Assembly (NCBI GenBank): GCA_030765065.1
Contig: CM060990.1
Coordinates: 11,593,501 to 11,657,500 of the forward strand
Direction of reading: 5' to 3'
DNA length: 64,000 bases
DNA from: Deroplatys truncata
Lineage: Eukaryota; Arthropoda; Insecta; Mantodea; Mantidae
In this document: piece after piece, positions 41,901-54,824 of the stretch
Layout: every line of letters begins with the position of its first letter
Position numbering within the stretch: the first letter of the stretch is position 1
Notes under the pieces: generated by a model
The model's input: the letters and a program-made list of their open reading frames with translations, nothing else
Database searches by the model: none
Told to the model about the DNA's origin: nothing
Position numbers and translations under genes: made by a program

Positions 41901-43860
41901 AAAAAAGGTTAGAAAATTCAGTTCCAGTGTCGCTTAAAGCTATCATAAAAAATGCAATCAGTAATATGTGTGCACGTGTCAGATACACCTTCAGTTAGCA
42001 TTTTATCCTTCCTTAAAAATATGTTTTGGCGAAGATAGCTTGAGAAGTTTAAATATTTAATGATGCATTTGATAAAGTATAATGAATGTGGAAATGGTCA
42101 CCATTAATGCTTTCCCTGTAGCTTCCAGCTTTTAGTCTATACGTCGCAGGTATTCTCATGGAGTATCCGCAGAATCATAGGATTGTTATATAAGTTTTTG
42201 TTTGTACTAAAATGTTCGGTGCTCCAAACGTGGAATGACAGAAGCAGTGCTAAAATAGAAATTGCATGAAACATGTGAAAACATACGGACACGTAACAAG
42301 CAGTTGCGGAAAAAACAAAACAAGATGAAGCCGTTTGCCTCGCTAAAGTTCAAAGCAAGGAGACATTTTGAGTGAATCCTTATCTCGAATGAAGTTATTT
42401 GAGAAGAATAAGTTGTACCACAGCTGAAGATGCGTCCAGACGGCGTGAAAACATCCGCATCAAGTGTCACTTGCTTTACGAGTCCGTTACGACATTTTCA
42501 CGGAAGTTTATGGCGATGTCACAAAGGAACCCGTAACCACGCGTATAACAGTAAATCTGATATGTCCACAAAGTTTTGTGTTAGAACTAAAAGACGCTCT
42601 ATCTGCTTGGACAGTGGCTGCAAAGAGTACTGATAGAGTGCCTTAGGTCTTCATCAAGGAAGGTGATATTTCGAAATTCAATCGAATTGTGAATAATTGT
42701 ATTCTACATATAACGTAGGGCTGTCGGAAAGGACTAAGCTGTTGATCAAACGAGACCAGCACGTTAGTTATTAACTTATAAGAAGGAAAACAAAACAGAA
42801 TTAACATCAAACACACATTAATGAAAGGTTTACCCGTATACTGGGGTGCATAAAATATCGCCGTAATGGAACGGAGCTGTTTATGTTGGTACTGATAAAA
42901 TCTTGCCTCACCCACTGCTGGAGTGATCACATTAGTTTCTAGCCACTGGATTGGCACAATACTTTACCTCCCCCAAAGTATGGCCTAAATTGAACCTTAT
43001 ATTTTCATGCTACACTACCGTTTTCTTATTGCCGTTTAGCAGCAGCAATAACTTAACCTTTGTCCCCATGTCGCTGATGAAAGCTATCGCAAATGTCCTT
43101 CGGTTTAACCTCACATGCAATTAATTCTTCACTCCTTGCTCTAGAAGGTCTTTCCTTATGTATAGCGAACTCTTTCATAGAGGTGTTATCCTAATCACCC
43201 CTCCATTTATAGACATCGTTCATTGGTTAATTTGTACGTGCCAGTCACACAGAGAACTGATACCGACGGGTGGTTACCGTGTCCATTTAGGGGTATGGGC
43301 CACCTTTTATGCACGACAGTGTACATTGTTGTAGTGTATAGACATTAAATGTCTATTTTACAGAGATCTACAATTTTCACACTGATATTTTCTGTCCCTC
43401 TGTTATTTTTCAACTTAAGTAATACTCTATAAAGGAATGAGTTCAAATTTGACAAAAATTCATAATATTGTTGCACTTACCCTGGAATTTTCTCAAATAT
43501 ATCAGATTTCAATTAAACCTGTTACAGCCGTTTATGAGAAGCTGAAGTAAAGGGCTAGCTGGAAAGTCTTATGAAAATCTTGTTGTAGTTTTATTGGATA
43601 TCTGACTGAAATATAAAATGTTGTATATTTCAGTATTACCTACCTTTCTTTTGTTTTATTTGCCTATTTATTTTGTAACTGTGTGCTCTCATGCATATAG
43701 ACGGTCAAACAGACGCACAGATGGACAACAGACGCAATCGAGCGCATCTGTTTCGAAAATTCTCTTATTTTTGGTATTCTGAGTCTTAAAATAGCTACAT
43801 ATAACTATATTTCTGCTTTAATTGCAGTATCCTATATTTGGATCAAACACAAAATTTTTC
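38901..43860. other. Unassigned intergenic DNA
   Basis: Nearly 5 kb, AT-rich, no recognisable gene, RNA gene or transposon on either strand. Confidence 0.45.
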
Positions 43861-43868
43861 TACCTTAA

Positions 43869-43869
<1 letters not shown>

Positions 43870-43901
<32 letters not shown>

Positions 43902-46600
43902 GTTTCCATAATGTATACATATTTTTCAGTAGATACTTTACTAAATCCAGTTCTGTAATCGCTTATTTCTAATGTTATAGCTATGTACATTATTGTTTGT
44001 TGTTAGCTTTCTTTCCCTTACAAACAGTATTGCCTTATATGCACATAGCGAATAGAGCGTAAGTACCTTATTGCTTATAAATGCATTTCTACATATTTCT
44101 GGGGGTGACATATTATTTATAATCCTAATACACTTCTTTTGAAGAATGAATGATCTATCCATATATATCTTTGCTGCTGCTCCCCATATCTCTATACCAT
44201 ATAATAAATTTGCGTAAATTATACCATAATATAACAACCAAAGAATATGCTTATTTGAAAATACTTTAAATGCGTTAAGAGATATATTGGTTTACTAATT
44301 TTATTGCACACATAATGAATATGCTCTGCCAGGTTAAATTTTTAAGCATAATAGTGGATGATTATTATGCCACTATTATGCCTAAAAATTTATGTTGTCT
44401 CACTTTAGTTATTTGTTCGTCATTTACAATTAAACTAATTTCTGATGCTACTTCTCTAGAACGTAATTCCAATAACATAATTTGTCTTTTTTATGTTACA
44501 GAGAAGATTATTTTATTCAACATATTTGTTTTTAGTGAATTATAATCCGCACCCAAGCAGCGAAGGAAAAAATACGAGAATGTTTAGTGACAGTAACATC
44601 ATTTACACAAAAACTAAAGAAGAGAGGGCCGAGGACTGTACCTTGAGGGACTCCATATTCAATCATGTGACAATCTGACTGTACTATATTTATGGATTTT
44701 TCTGTCTTATATGGAATTTGCACTGCTTGTTTCCTTCCTGTTAAATATGATGCAATTAGTTTCTTAACTCAACCCCGTACGCCATATTGTTCTAATTTAT
44801 TTATTAATAAATCATGCTTTACTGAATCAAAGACATTTGTTAAATCAAGAAAGATGGTGCCCATTTTCCCACCCTTTTCTAGTTTACCAAAACCTACATG
44901 TATTAAGTCAGCAACTGCTGTTATAGTTGAAAGACCTCTCCTAAAACCATGTTGAAAATCACAAATTACATTATTTAAATTTAGAAAATGTACTATTCGA
45001 TTTAAAATAAATTTATCAAAAATTCAGCTAATTCAGATGTTAAGGTTATAGGACGATAGTTATTTATATTGGTCTGATCACCTTTTTATCTACTGGTCTA
45101 ACTAATTCTATCTTCAGCATTCGGGAAAGGTTCCTGCTTGAATAGAAAAATGTATAAGGTGTTCAAGAGGTTTTACCAACTGCTCTTTACAATATTTTAA
45201 TATCTTTGGGCTTATTTCATCCAAACCACATGAGGTTTTCTTTGTTAAGTGATTAATTAATTCAGTTATTTCTATCTCGCTTGTAGGAGCAATAAATAAT
45301 GAAGAACTAGCACTATTTCTATCAGTACCACTTGGGACTGCAACTCCGACATTTTTTTGCAACATCTAGAAAAAACCTATTTTCAAAGTTACATATATCC
45401 TGAGGATTTTTTGTCAGTTTGCCCTGAACATATAGTACCATATTTTCACATTTCTTTTTTTGTTTTCTTAGTACTATTTATAAAGTACCATGTGGTTTTA
45501 TTTGCATTTTCAGTTTTATGCAACCTGTCAAATTGAAAGGTGAATATATATTCATGCAGCTGTTTAGAGTATTGTTTTTTAACTTCATTATATTTTATTT
45601 TAAACCTGAACTTTTATATCATTCATAGAAATTTTTCATTTCTTCTCGTAGTTTTAGAATATAAGCAGGGAGTGAAGGTTTAATAAGATTTTTACTTTTC
45701 TGGATTTTGTTAATCATAGGACAGGCAGAAGCAAAATGTTTCCTTTACATACCATAAAATTCTTCCCGTTTTTATTCACACTCTCTACGTTATAGGTAGT
45801 GTCCCTATTTTTCTCAGCCAACAATATAAGTAAATTATTTAATTTTTTTAATTAATTACTCGGTATCTTTTCTTGAGGTTACTAGTTTCTCCGCTATTTG
45901 TTCAGTGATGTCAATAAGCTGAGCATAATGTATAACCTCTGTATTATAAACTTTCTCACACATATTAGATGCTAAATGGCCTACTACTGTTGCAGTATTA
46001 TAAGTGACCCTTGTAGGCTCATGTATTAAATCCTTAATATTATAACTATTATATATATGTGTGTCTAGCAGTTTTTATAAACATTATTATCATGATTATC
46101 ATCAACATAAAAGTCACTAAATAAAACTATACGTACATTTGGTGCAAAAAATTTGTTCAACATTTTATCCAAACATGCCAAAAAAATCTGTTACTGAATA
46201 TGATGGAGATCTATAAATTCCAAATATACCAGTTTGTACACTCAATTCTATGCCTGTTACCTCAAAAAGTTTTACCTTACAATATTCTGTCACATTTATT
46301 GACTGTAAGGGATGTTATTTCTGGTATAGATAACACCACCCCCACCCTTAGTATTTCCTCTACAAAAGTCAGATTTCTTGTTATAATTATCTAGTTTAAT
46401 GTAAATCCATTTGATGTTTATTACACCAATGTTCTGTTAAAATGATCACATCTAGACTAAACTCGCTAGAGATTTGTTCAAGAAGTAAAGCTTTCCTATT
46501 TATAGCCTGTATATTAAGATGAAAGACCCTGAGGTCATGCTGTTTCTTATATTTAGAAACAACCACCTCTTTCATTACTCGTTTCGCTTATCTAAAGATA
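43870..46600 (-). pseudogene. Decayed non-LTR retrotransposon (LINE) ORF2, endonuclease to reverse transcriptase
   Basis: On the minus strand, pieces of one LINE occur in the right order but in broken frames. An APE-type endonuclease start lies near 46530 (FHLNIQAINRKALLLEQI ... LTEHW). Next is a GDFN-like site near 46110, then the reverse-transcriptase N-terminal region at 45365-45114 (GLDEISPKILK, LIHFSIQAGTFP). The RT B motif follows at 44723-44532 (YGVPQGTVLGPLFF), then the C-terminal region at 44237-43941 (YGIEIWG, ILQKKCIRIIN). A (TAA)n tract at 43872-43902 marks the 3' tail. Many stops and frameshifts mean it is dead. The 5' part beyond 46600 may extend to about 46970. Confidence 0.85.
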
Positions 46601-46969
46601 GCAAAGGTTACCAAAAATGTAGGATCCTCTGTGGTTCAAATGGACCCCCATCCTTACACAACTCGTGTTTCTGGAACCAGAAGTTTCCATCAACAAAGGA
46701 ACAACTTCTCCTTTCACACAACCAGTTGAGTTCGCTATTTATATGCTGGATTCTTCTCAACACACCACTCACAATAACTTTAGCCCTTGGTGCGACAGGT
46801 TTAACACTAGCAATGAGACAAATTATAATGTACTACATCGATTTGATTTGTTCAGTTTTATATTTATATCGTTCAGAGACTAGTGCGTTTATTTCCATCT
46901 TCATTGTGCAATCACTTTCTCATTCATTTGGGTTAACGACTTTTGTTTCATTTTTTAGATCGGATATGT

Positions 46970-49885
46970 AATAACCGCAAAACAAGTGAAAATGGCCGAA
47001 GCGCTACTAGGCAGCCAAATTATCTATAAAAATCAATCACCGTAGAAAGAAAATGTAAATGGTTTATTCACGGGTTAGATTTTAAAAGTTTCTTTCCTCA
47101 TGAAACACTAAATCATAGAAAAAATGCTTGGAAGAACCGAAAAGACTTGCAGATTTACTCTGGCTAGCATGAAATATCTGGAGGATAAGTGGCCAGTGCT
47201 GCCGTGGTCTGGTTACTTTGAGACATACTAAATAAATTGTCCTAATCACTGCGCTAAATCAAGTTTATCTTCCCATAGAATCTGCTCTTATTGCTGAAAT
47301 GGGCTTCCGATTTTCAACCCTTTCAACTCTCTCCTTCCTTTCCCTCTCCGTTTATGGAAAATTGCGTTCCACTGTAAAGGAAATCTTACACACCTTAATT
47401 AAGGGCTCCGTGCTTTCTTATTCTGTGGAGAATCCGGAGCTTACTTGCCATTGTCAAATTACAATTTTCCTCCTTATTGCCATTATTAACTCAGTATTAT
47501 TATCCTATTACTGTGCTGAAGGCAGTCTTCAGCTGTTGCAGAAGGATTTCAAAAGAGGAACGCTAGAGTCATTGTGCATTAAGACTTAAACAACACAAAG
47601 TGATAGTGTATTAATGTTCGGTTGGAGCTCATCAATGACAGCACATTCTTCATACAAGCAACACTGAGTCTATCACAAGGAAGCTATATAGTTAGGGCAC
47701 TTACTGGAACTCTTAAATTTCATTCCGGCACTAAATAGTTTACAAAATTAAAAGTCTTTCACAATCAAAATTCCCGAACTCAGGTTCATCTTCATTTCCC
47801 TTCATCATATATACTCCATAAGGATTTCGATCGCAGTGTGCTGAATTTCTAGATTCAATGCAAATAGAGCATTTCTGAGCTAATGTAGAGGCAATTGGAA
47901 GGATCCATAAACTGCCAGTGTACTGCAGACTAACCACAGAAACCATACCAATGGGTGTCCAAAACAACGCTGACCGAAATAGGCTACGAAATGTCTATTC
48001 ATTAACCTCGACAAGCCGTCATTGGAAGCAGGTTTGGAAAAGACGTGTAAAATATTCCTAATTAGAAATTGTTTTCATATTTCTAGCGTTACGAGGATAT
48101 ACAATTGTAGTTGTTCAGAAAAACGATTATGGTGTTCTTTGAATGCAAGTTGCATACATAATATGATGAAGAAAATGTAATTTGTATACTTAACGTAGTA
48201 GTTATGATGTTATTGTCCATAACAATTATAATAAATAATTCAGAGATGCGTTAAAGTGCTGTAAAGTGGTAATCTCTGTCTTTTAACAAAGACAGAAAGA
48301 AGGGGGATACATCTGATCTCCAGGATGAAAGATAAAAAATGCGTTATAATTATTGCTAAACAGGATCAGCGAGACCGATTGAACAGAACGCACGATTTGT
48401 TGTGCAACGTTTAATGTTAGCATGGTGGGATGTTTGAGGGATAAAACGTATACCAAGGCAGATGCAGTTCTGCATACTTTGGGAGAAAACGGTTGAGGTG
48501 GTGCAAGAAAAGTTGCGTGATGAAGGTTAGCTCCAGCTAGACGGTCAAGTTCGCCAGCACGTCCTGTCTCGCCGCGAGGTATTACTCCGGTAGCAGGACA
48601 CCGTTCTCGTCATCATCGGCATCTTACGTCAATTCGAGGAGTGGAGAAAGCTGCAAAAGAAGTTCAAGCTGTTAGATAAATGTATGGATAGACAAAGTAA
48701 AACTTGATGCACTCTCTTATTCTGCCTCGTTTCGGGGTCAACAACTCTCACAATCATGGAGAAAGTGACCGCAATTTTTGACCCACATTTACTCCTCTCT
48801 CTCTAAACATCTTTTCATCCCAATTATTTTCAGTATGGCCTGTCATACCAAAGATTACTACTTCTTTATGGTCATGGTTTATTCTTTGTTACGAATTTGC
48901 GGTTAACACGAAGTTTGGCTTAACAGCGTCTTTAGTCAAACATTGCACAAAAATACGTAAATCACGTTTACTTTGTTCCAATTTAACCTCGGCGAACACA
49001 CATTTTACAATGTACTACATTAGCACTTTCACGCCAATTGTGTGCTTATCCTGATTTTACGATCAACCAGATGAAAGGGTACAGTTTATACATTCTGCTA
49101 TTTCTGCTGAAAGAACTGCAAGTTGAAAGCAATGTTTTTAAAATGATAAAAGGCGAAAAAAAACCCTGAAGTTACACAGATTTTGCGTTAATACTCCATT
49201 AACTCCATTAAAATCAGCTTCTGTCCTTTTGGCCTGCACCAAGCGTTCATCGTAATAATATAATCATATTCTTCAATAACAACATAAAATAAATGACGGC
49301 TGTTTTATTAGTGTTTCTGCTTATTATGCTAACTTCGTGATGTATGGGGTATATACACGTTTTAATGTAAACGTTTAGATATAGTTTAAAATAAATATTT
49401 AGTGAAAAATAAAAACGTTCTATAATTGTATTTTAAATAAAACCCACATATTTGCAACTAAATAAAAGGTGCAGTTCTTCCTCAATATTTCACACAGTAG
49501 GTATATGAAATTTACTGCACCTCAGTTTCAAGCTCGGTACCCAGTAAACATTAAGCCTATTTATTCTCTTTCAAAGAAAAGGCTTGGAGACAACATGCAG
49601 GAAATGCTGTACGTTCTTTCTATACAGAACTCCTGTTAGCAGAATGGTTCTATATAAGTGTTTTCCAGCTGCATTTTTAGCTTACTATGAACATTTAACA
49701 ATGTGGATATAGTCTTATTGTTTGGAAAATGTACTAGCACGGGCGCCAGCAAGACACAATCAAACCCCCCCCCCAGAATATCCAGTTACTTATAGAGCAG
49801 CTTGTAGTTTACTGTCATCATCCTATGGTAACCGTTGCCGTTATCCACACAGTTGTAATATCCAATGTCAAATGGGAGTTGAAGT
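46970..49885. other. Unassigned DNA
   Basis: No gene recognised. A slightly GC-richer stretch at 48300-48700 could be an old transposon fragment, but I see no domain. Confidence 0.4.
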
Positions 49886-51011
49886 GATAAGATCCGCGAG
49901 TACTCCGCGGGTACAAGAATAACCATAGCCAGAAGAAAAGTTAAGATTAATGCGCGAATCAAACAAAATAAGAAGGAGATAAAAGAGAATATTAAAGATT
50001 AAGTAAAGGGGGGAATAAACATTATTAGGGATGAAATAAAATAAAGTAGAAATGAAATAAAATATTATTACGGATGAAATAAAATAAAATAGAGACACGT
50101 ATAAATAGATCAGAAAGTAAAAGAATGTGAAAGGAAACAGACACAAGAAAATATGCTAGAGGGCAAAACCCTTAATAAATACAGGAAAGGGCTAGCTGGA
50201 GGAACAGTTAGGTTCTATTGAAATCGCCGAGTGCTCACCGGCGTGCGAAACAAAGAAACGGATGTGCTAGTCGCTCATGCGAACAGAAAATTAAATCAGC
50301 CGTGAATAACGAGAAACAGTAGAAGCGCTAGCTGAGCCTAAGGGTATTGAAATTGAACCAATGAGAAAGAAAGCGCAAAGGAGCCAGATAACCAATAAGG
50401 AAGATTAAATGTCACGTGAATAGTAAAACCAGGGAACAAAACTAGAAAAGAGGCGTGAAATAGATTTTGGTCTAGGAGCAGGAGCGCGTTTTAGACACGC
50501 GAAAGATGGAACACTTTGTGTCGGGAAACGTTAGGAGGAGGACGTAGAAACTTCGTGTGGGGAAACGATAGGAGTAGGATGTAAAACTCTGTGTTGAGAA
50601 GAGCTAGGATGAAGACGTGATAGTTTGTGTTGGGAGGAGATAGAAAGAGGATGTTTGAATTCTGTATCGGGAAAAGAGATAGGGTAGCTAGGGATGACAA
50701 AAGTCATACTGTAAGTAAATGAGAAATAGAATAAATTCAAGGGTAAAAGCACGGAGACTGTAACGGGGGAAAAACTGATAGGAACGCGTCTTGTGTGAAG
50801 GGCCTGCAGTACGAACACCAGTGTGGATCTTCATAATAAATGGGCCATTGAGAGGAGTTGTGAGTATCATTCACCTCCCATCCACACAATCCCTGAGGTA
50901 AGATTCTCGTAACCCATCATCCTCTACCTGAGCAGCCGGCAATCACCTGAAACCCTACACCAAGACCTCACCAACCAGAAACGTTACCTTTATTTTCCAA
51001 ACCCCGCTACA
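49886..51011 (+). repeat. Left LTR
   Basis: Direct repeat of 56009-57135, from GATAAGATCCGCGAG to ...AAACCCCGCTACA. The exact 5' base is uncertain because the shared GATAAG could include a chance base or two. Minus-strand open frames in both LTR copies are not genes. Confidence 0.9.
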
Positions 51012-51014
51012 AAA

Positions 51015-51028
51015 TGGCGCCCAACGTG
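51015..51028 (+). promoter_or_regulatory. Primer-binding site
   Basis: TGGCGCCCAACGTG, starting with the TGG expected to pair with a tRNA 3' CCA, three bases after the left LTR. Confidence 0.7.
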
Positions 51029-51186
51029 TCTTACACCCACGCCTAGCACCCTACCAAACCAACACTCACACCAACACAACGGAGGACGCCGCCAAGGAAC
51101 CAACCACCATCACCAGACCAACAGCAGCACAGCACAACAGCACCGAGTAAGTACAACCAACATTTCATACACCAAGGAAAAAGTGA

Positions 51187-53397
51187 ATGTTACTCCGTAA
51201 CGGCAAAACAACAAAAAGCACCATGGAGAACGCCCTTACGGAGGAACAAACAACAGAAACAACAAATCAACAGGAACGTGCGGAAAATCCATACACACTA
51301 GAAGCAGTAATTCAACAAATGTTCATTCAATTCCAGCAACTTACCTCTCAAATCACCGCACAAGGTGAAACACTTAACTCTCAAATCACCGCACAAGGTG
51401 AAACACTTAACTCTCAAATCACCGCACAAGGTGAAACACTTAACTCTCAAATCACCGCACAAGGTGAAACACTTAACTCTCAAATCACCGCACAAGGTGA
51501 AACACTTAACTCTCAAATCACCGCACAAGGTGAAACACTGCATTCTCAGATCACTGCACAAGGTGAGAAAATCACCGCACAAGGTGAAACATTACACGCA
51601 CAAATTCAGACACAAGGTGAGAAAATCACCGCACAAGGTGAAACATTACACTCACAAATTCAGACACAAGGAGAGACACTAAACGCAAAACTAACAGCAC
51701 AGGAGGAAACCCTCAAACAATTAGAACAGAGACTGATGACCCAGGTACACACACAATTAGTTGCCCAAGGGGAGAAGCTCGAGGCAAAAATTCTAGAGCA
51801 AATGAACACGAAATTCTCAGAACACCAAACACAAATAGAGGAGCAGGTAAACCGACAAGCAACCCAAGTGTCGGAGATGAATGCAGGGCAAGTGTCTTTA
51901 CGATCGGAGGTCATTAGCATTAGAACAGATGTTCTGGAGGCATGCTCAGAACTAAAATCTTTAAAGGGAAGGGTCACACAAATGTCTGCTGACCATGTTA
52001 ACCAGGAACAGCTGAATTGTGATCTGCAAGCAGCATGTGTAAATATTAAGGAAAATATAAATACAGAAATAACAGCAATGAAAGAACTCATCACCACTTC
52101 AACAAACCAAGCAGCTGCAGAACACAACGCGGCATTAGAACTAATTGACAAAAATTCGCGTGAGTTGGCACAGGTTAGAGCAACAATAGCAAGACAGCAA
52201 AATGTGTCAAATCAAAACGCCAATAACCATGCCACCTCTCGCGAAAATATCACCGCGGAAACGCAACCTGCAATTCACGTGCAGCTTGCGTCGTCGCAGT
52301 CACCAACTTCTAGTTTAGCTCATGAGGAACATAGCTATATGAATGTGCATGCGTACCCTCTACATTTTAATTTATTAAATGAGATAGCCGTACCACAGTT
52401 CAATGACTTGCGAGACAATGCGAAACGATACATTATGGATTTGGACGCCTATTTCGAGTTGAAACAAATTCCGGAAAACTTTAAATTATTGATTATAAAG
52501 AAAGGGCTACAAGGCAGGGCACTCTCTTGGTTTCGGTTAGCGATCGGCGACCACACCACATACTCTGACTTCAAACACTTATTCCGAACCAAATATTGGA
52601 ATACTACCACCCAATACGCGGTGAGAATACGAATAAATAATGGGAAATATACACCAGGACAGGGGCAACAACTAATCGATTACTTCCTAGATCTGGCACA
52701 ACAGAGCCAATTACTAGACCCACCCATGCAGGAAGATGAATTTGTAAAATTGATCGTGAGGCATTTCCCGGATCATATCCGAAATAATTTAATTGTGGCT
52801 AGGGCGACAACCATTGCCGACACACTAGAACTGCTGACGGCGCTACAAGGACACCAGAGCGGTAGCTCGGAAAATAGAGCACCGACACAAAATTTCAGTG
52901 GGTTAAGGGCACACCCCAACTATCAGCAAAGACGAGGTCCATACCCTCAACAAAACAGATACGATGACAGGGGCAACCAGTTTACGAGACACAGGGGCGA
53001 CAACCATTTCCACAGGAACCCACCGCGAGACAACGGGAGAAGGTACATAAACTATGTAAGAGTGAACGGGAGCCGGAGACATAACTCATGGGGCACAAAC
53101 ACACCGGAACGTGAATATGAAACACGACAAGATGGACGCCACAGCCCGAATAAAACCTTCAATGAACGCAGCCGCCCAGGACAAAACGTAGACGCACCAT
53201 CATGGCCTCAAGAAAACCGACGGGAACATATAGAATACAACCCACGGTCAAACCACCAACGAAATGACAACACACAAACAAAACACACAGGGACCATAAA
53301 AAAGCAAACATGGTTCAACCACGACAACCAGGGACCGACACACCAGGATGAGAGGTGCGGTGGCGCATTCGGTACCAACGGGACGACGGAAAACTAA
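51187..53397 (+). CDS. gag: Gag polyprotein with 11-residue coiled-coil repeats
   Basis: 736 residues. Forms the retrotransposon particle. Residues about 53-130 are tandem 11-residue repeats (SQITAQGETLN; 33-bp DNA period, about seven near-identical copies, then variants HSQI/HAQIQTQGEK), continuing as a long coiled coil to about residue 330. The capsid-like retrotransposon-gag domain is at about 395-560 (QFNDLRDNAKRYIMDLDAYF, LQGRALSWFRL, FKHLFRTKYW). The C-terminal 170 residues are rich in R, N, Q and H, with no CCHC knuckle. The start is the first ATG after the LTR. The end overlaps the pol frame by 43 bp, with pol in -1 relative to gag. No lesion. Confidence 0.9.
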   Translation: MLLRNGKTTKSTMENALTEEQTTETTNQQERAENPYTLEAVIQQMFIQFQQLTSQITAQGETLNSQITAQGETLNSQITAQGETLNSQITAQGETLNSQITAQGETLNSQITAQGETLHSQITAQGEKITAQGETLHAQIQTQGEKITAQGETLHSQIQTQGETLNAKLTAQEETLKQLEQRLMTQVHTQLVAQGEKLEAKILEQMNTKFSEHQTQIEEQVNRQATQVSEMNAGQVSLRSEVISIRTDVLEACSELKSLKGRVTQMSADHVNQEQLNCDLQAACVNIKENINTEITAMKELITTSTNQAAAEHNAALELIDKNSRELAQVRATIARQQNVSNQNANNHATSRENITAETQPAIHVQLASSQSPTSSLAHEEHSYMNVHAYPLHFNLLNEIAVPQFNDLRDNAKRYIMDLDAYFELKQIPENFKLLIIKKGLQGRALSWFRLAIGDHTTYSDFKHLFRTKYWNTTTQYAVRIRINNGKYTPGQGQQLIDYFLDLAQQSQLLDPPMQEDEFVKLIVRHFPDHIRNNLIVARATTIADTLELLTALQGHQSGSSENRAPTQNFSGLRAHPNYQQRRGPYPQQNRYDDRGNQFTRHRGDNHFHRNPPRDNGRRYINYVRVNGSRRHNSWGTNTPEREYETRQDGRHSPNKTFNERSRPGQNVDAPSWPQENRREHIEYNPRSNHQRNDNTQTKHTGTIKKQTWFNHDNQGPTHQDERCGGAFGTNGTTEN

Positions 53398-54824
53398 AAC
53401 GGGGTCAGGATCAATTCCCGTCTCTAGAACCCCCAGCTCTTTGCAACACAGGGAATAACAACTCCATTAATGAAGAAAGACAAGGCGATATCATAGACTC
53501 ACCACAAGTGTCAATACAAATAGTAGGCGAAGCATACCAGGCTATCGTGGACTCCGGAGCAATGGCTTCTTTATGCAGCATGGAGTTCTACAAAACGATC
53601 ATATCGCGCGGAATAAAACTGCAAACACTGCCTGTTAAGAATGTTTACGCTATCCTAACAATAGGGAGAAAGAAAACCCGAATCCAACAACAAGTAATGA
53701 TACCCTTTAACATCCAAGAGATAGACTTTGAGTATATTTTTCTAGTGGTTCCATATTTAGTGACACAATTAATAATTGGGAGCGACCTGCTATCTGAATT
53801 CAGGGCTAATGTAAATTATAGAACAAGGGAGCTCACATTAGTGACAACAAACAATGAAACAGTAACTACACATTTCCTCAAGACGCCAGGTATAACACCA
53901 GACTTAACGGAGGGTGAAAGAGATATCCATCAGAACAGGTTTTTTGTACAAGTCATCAGCCTTGGGGGCGAAATATGTAAAACGCAGGTAGAGATAGATG
54001 ATAGATTTTATGAGGAAGAGGAATTAGAAGATATTAATGAACACGACGAAGAAGAATATAGAGAAAATGAAATAAAGAATAATTATATAAAGCCCGTGGG
54101 AGGCGCAAAGATAAGCGGACTGGATGACTTACCAGGTGAAAATGAAGAACAATACCTGTACGGAGAGACGGACACCCGACAAATGAGAGAGTGCATTGCA
54201 CGAAAGGTGAATGACATCTCAGCCCTCAGCAAACGACAAAAACAAACACTAACTACAATTCTATGGAACAACAGAGAAGCATTTTCAGACAAAACAGGTT
54301 GCTTTAAAAACTACGAATATTCCTTTGAGGTGAAACCAGCTCCACCATGGAAATATAAATGTAGAAATATACCAATAACACTTCAAAACGCAGTACATGA
54401 CACGATAACACAAATGATTGAGCAGAAAATAATACAACCATCGAATTCGCCATATATAAACCCCTTATGTGTTGTTGCAAAGAGCTCAGGAAAGGTTCGC
54501 ATTACGATAGACGCCCGACACTTAAACACCTTTAGAAGACCGGAAAACATAACTAGGAAAACAGAATCAAGAAACAAACACATGAAACGCCACAACAAGA
54601 CATGGAACCCGAAAGAAGGAGATAAGGTTTTATACAAGGCACACCACAAGTCATCCATGTTGAAAAAAGAGAACAATAAATTACATTTGATGTGGCACGG
54701 TCCGGCCGTAATCCGGAAACAATTGAGTGATCGAGCTTTCGAATTACAAAACCCACGTACTTTAAAAATAATTGGTAGGTACAATTTGGCCTTAATAAAA
54801 CCGTACAAAGTACCTACAAAATGA
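53355..54824 (+). pseudogene. pol: Pol remnant: protease, RT N-terminus fused in frame to integrase C-terminus
   Basis: 489 residues, -1 frame to gag. The aspartic protease active site (IVDSGAMASL) is near residue 65, and LIIGSDLL is the second conserved protease element. The RT N-terminal region follows (KPAPPWKYKCRNIPI, IIQPSNSPYINP, SGKVRITIDARHLN). At about nt 54544-54560 the sequence switches directly to an integrase C-terminal segment (WNPKEGDKVLYKAHH ... MWHGPAVIRKQL). RT catalytic YxDD, RNase H and the integrase catalytic core are all missing, yet the frame stays open. The element can encode Gag and protease but not copy itself. It may be mobilised by a full-length relative. Confidence 0.9.

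Noticed and set aside
48300-48720. Possible fragment of a Tc1/mariner-like transposase
   Set aside because: Only vague codon-like phrases; no DDE/D motif or terminal repeats could be seen.
49868-50870. Minus-strand open frames in the LTRs, repeated at 55961-56994
   Set aside because: They recur only because the LTR is duplicated, and have no domain; low-complexity Tyr/Phe/Leu translations of A-rich DNA.
53345-53397. Slippery site for gag-pol frameshifting
   Set aside because: Pol is in the -1 frame with a 43-bp overlap, but I found no standard X XXY YYZ heptamer in gag phase within it.
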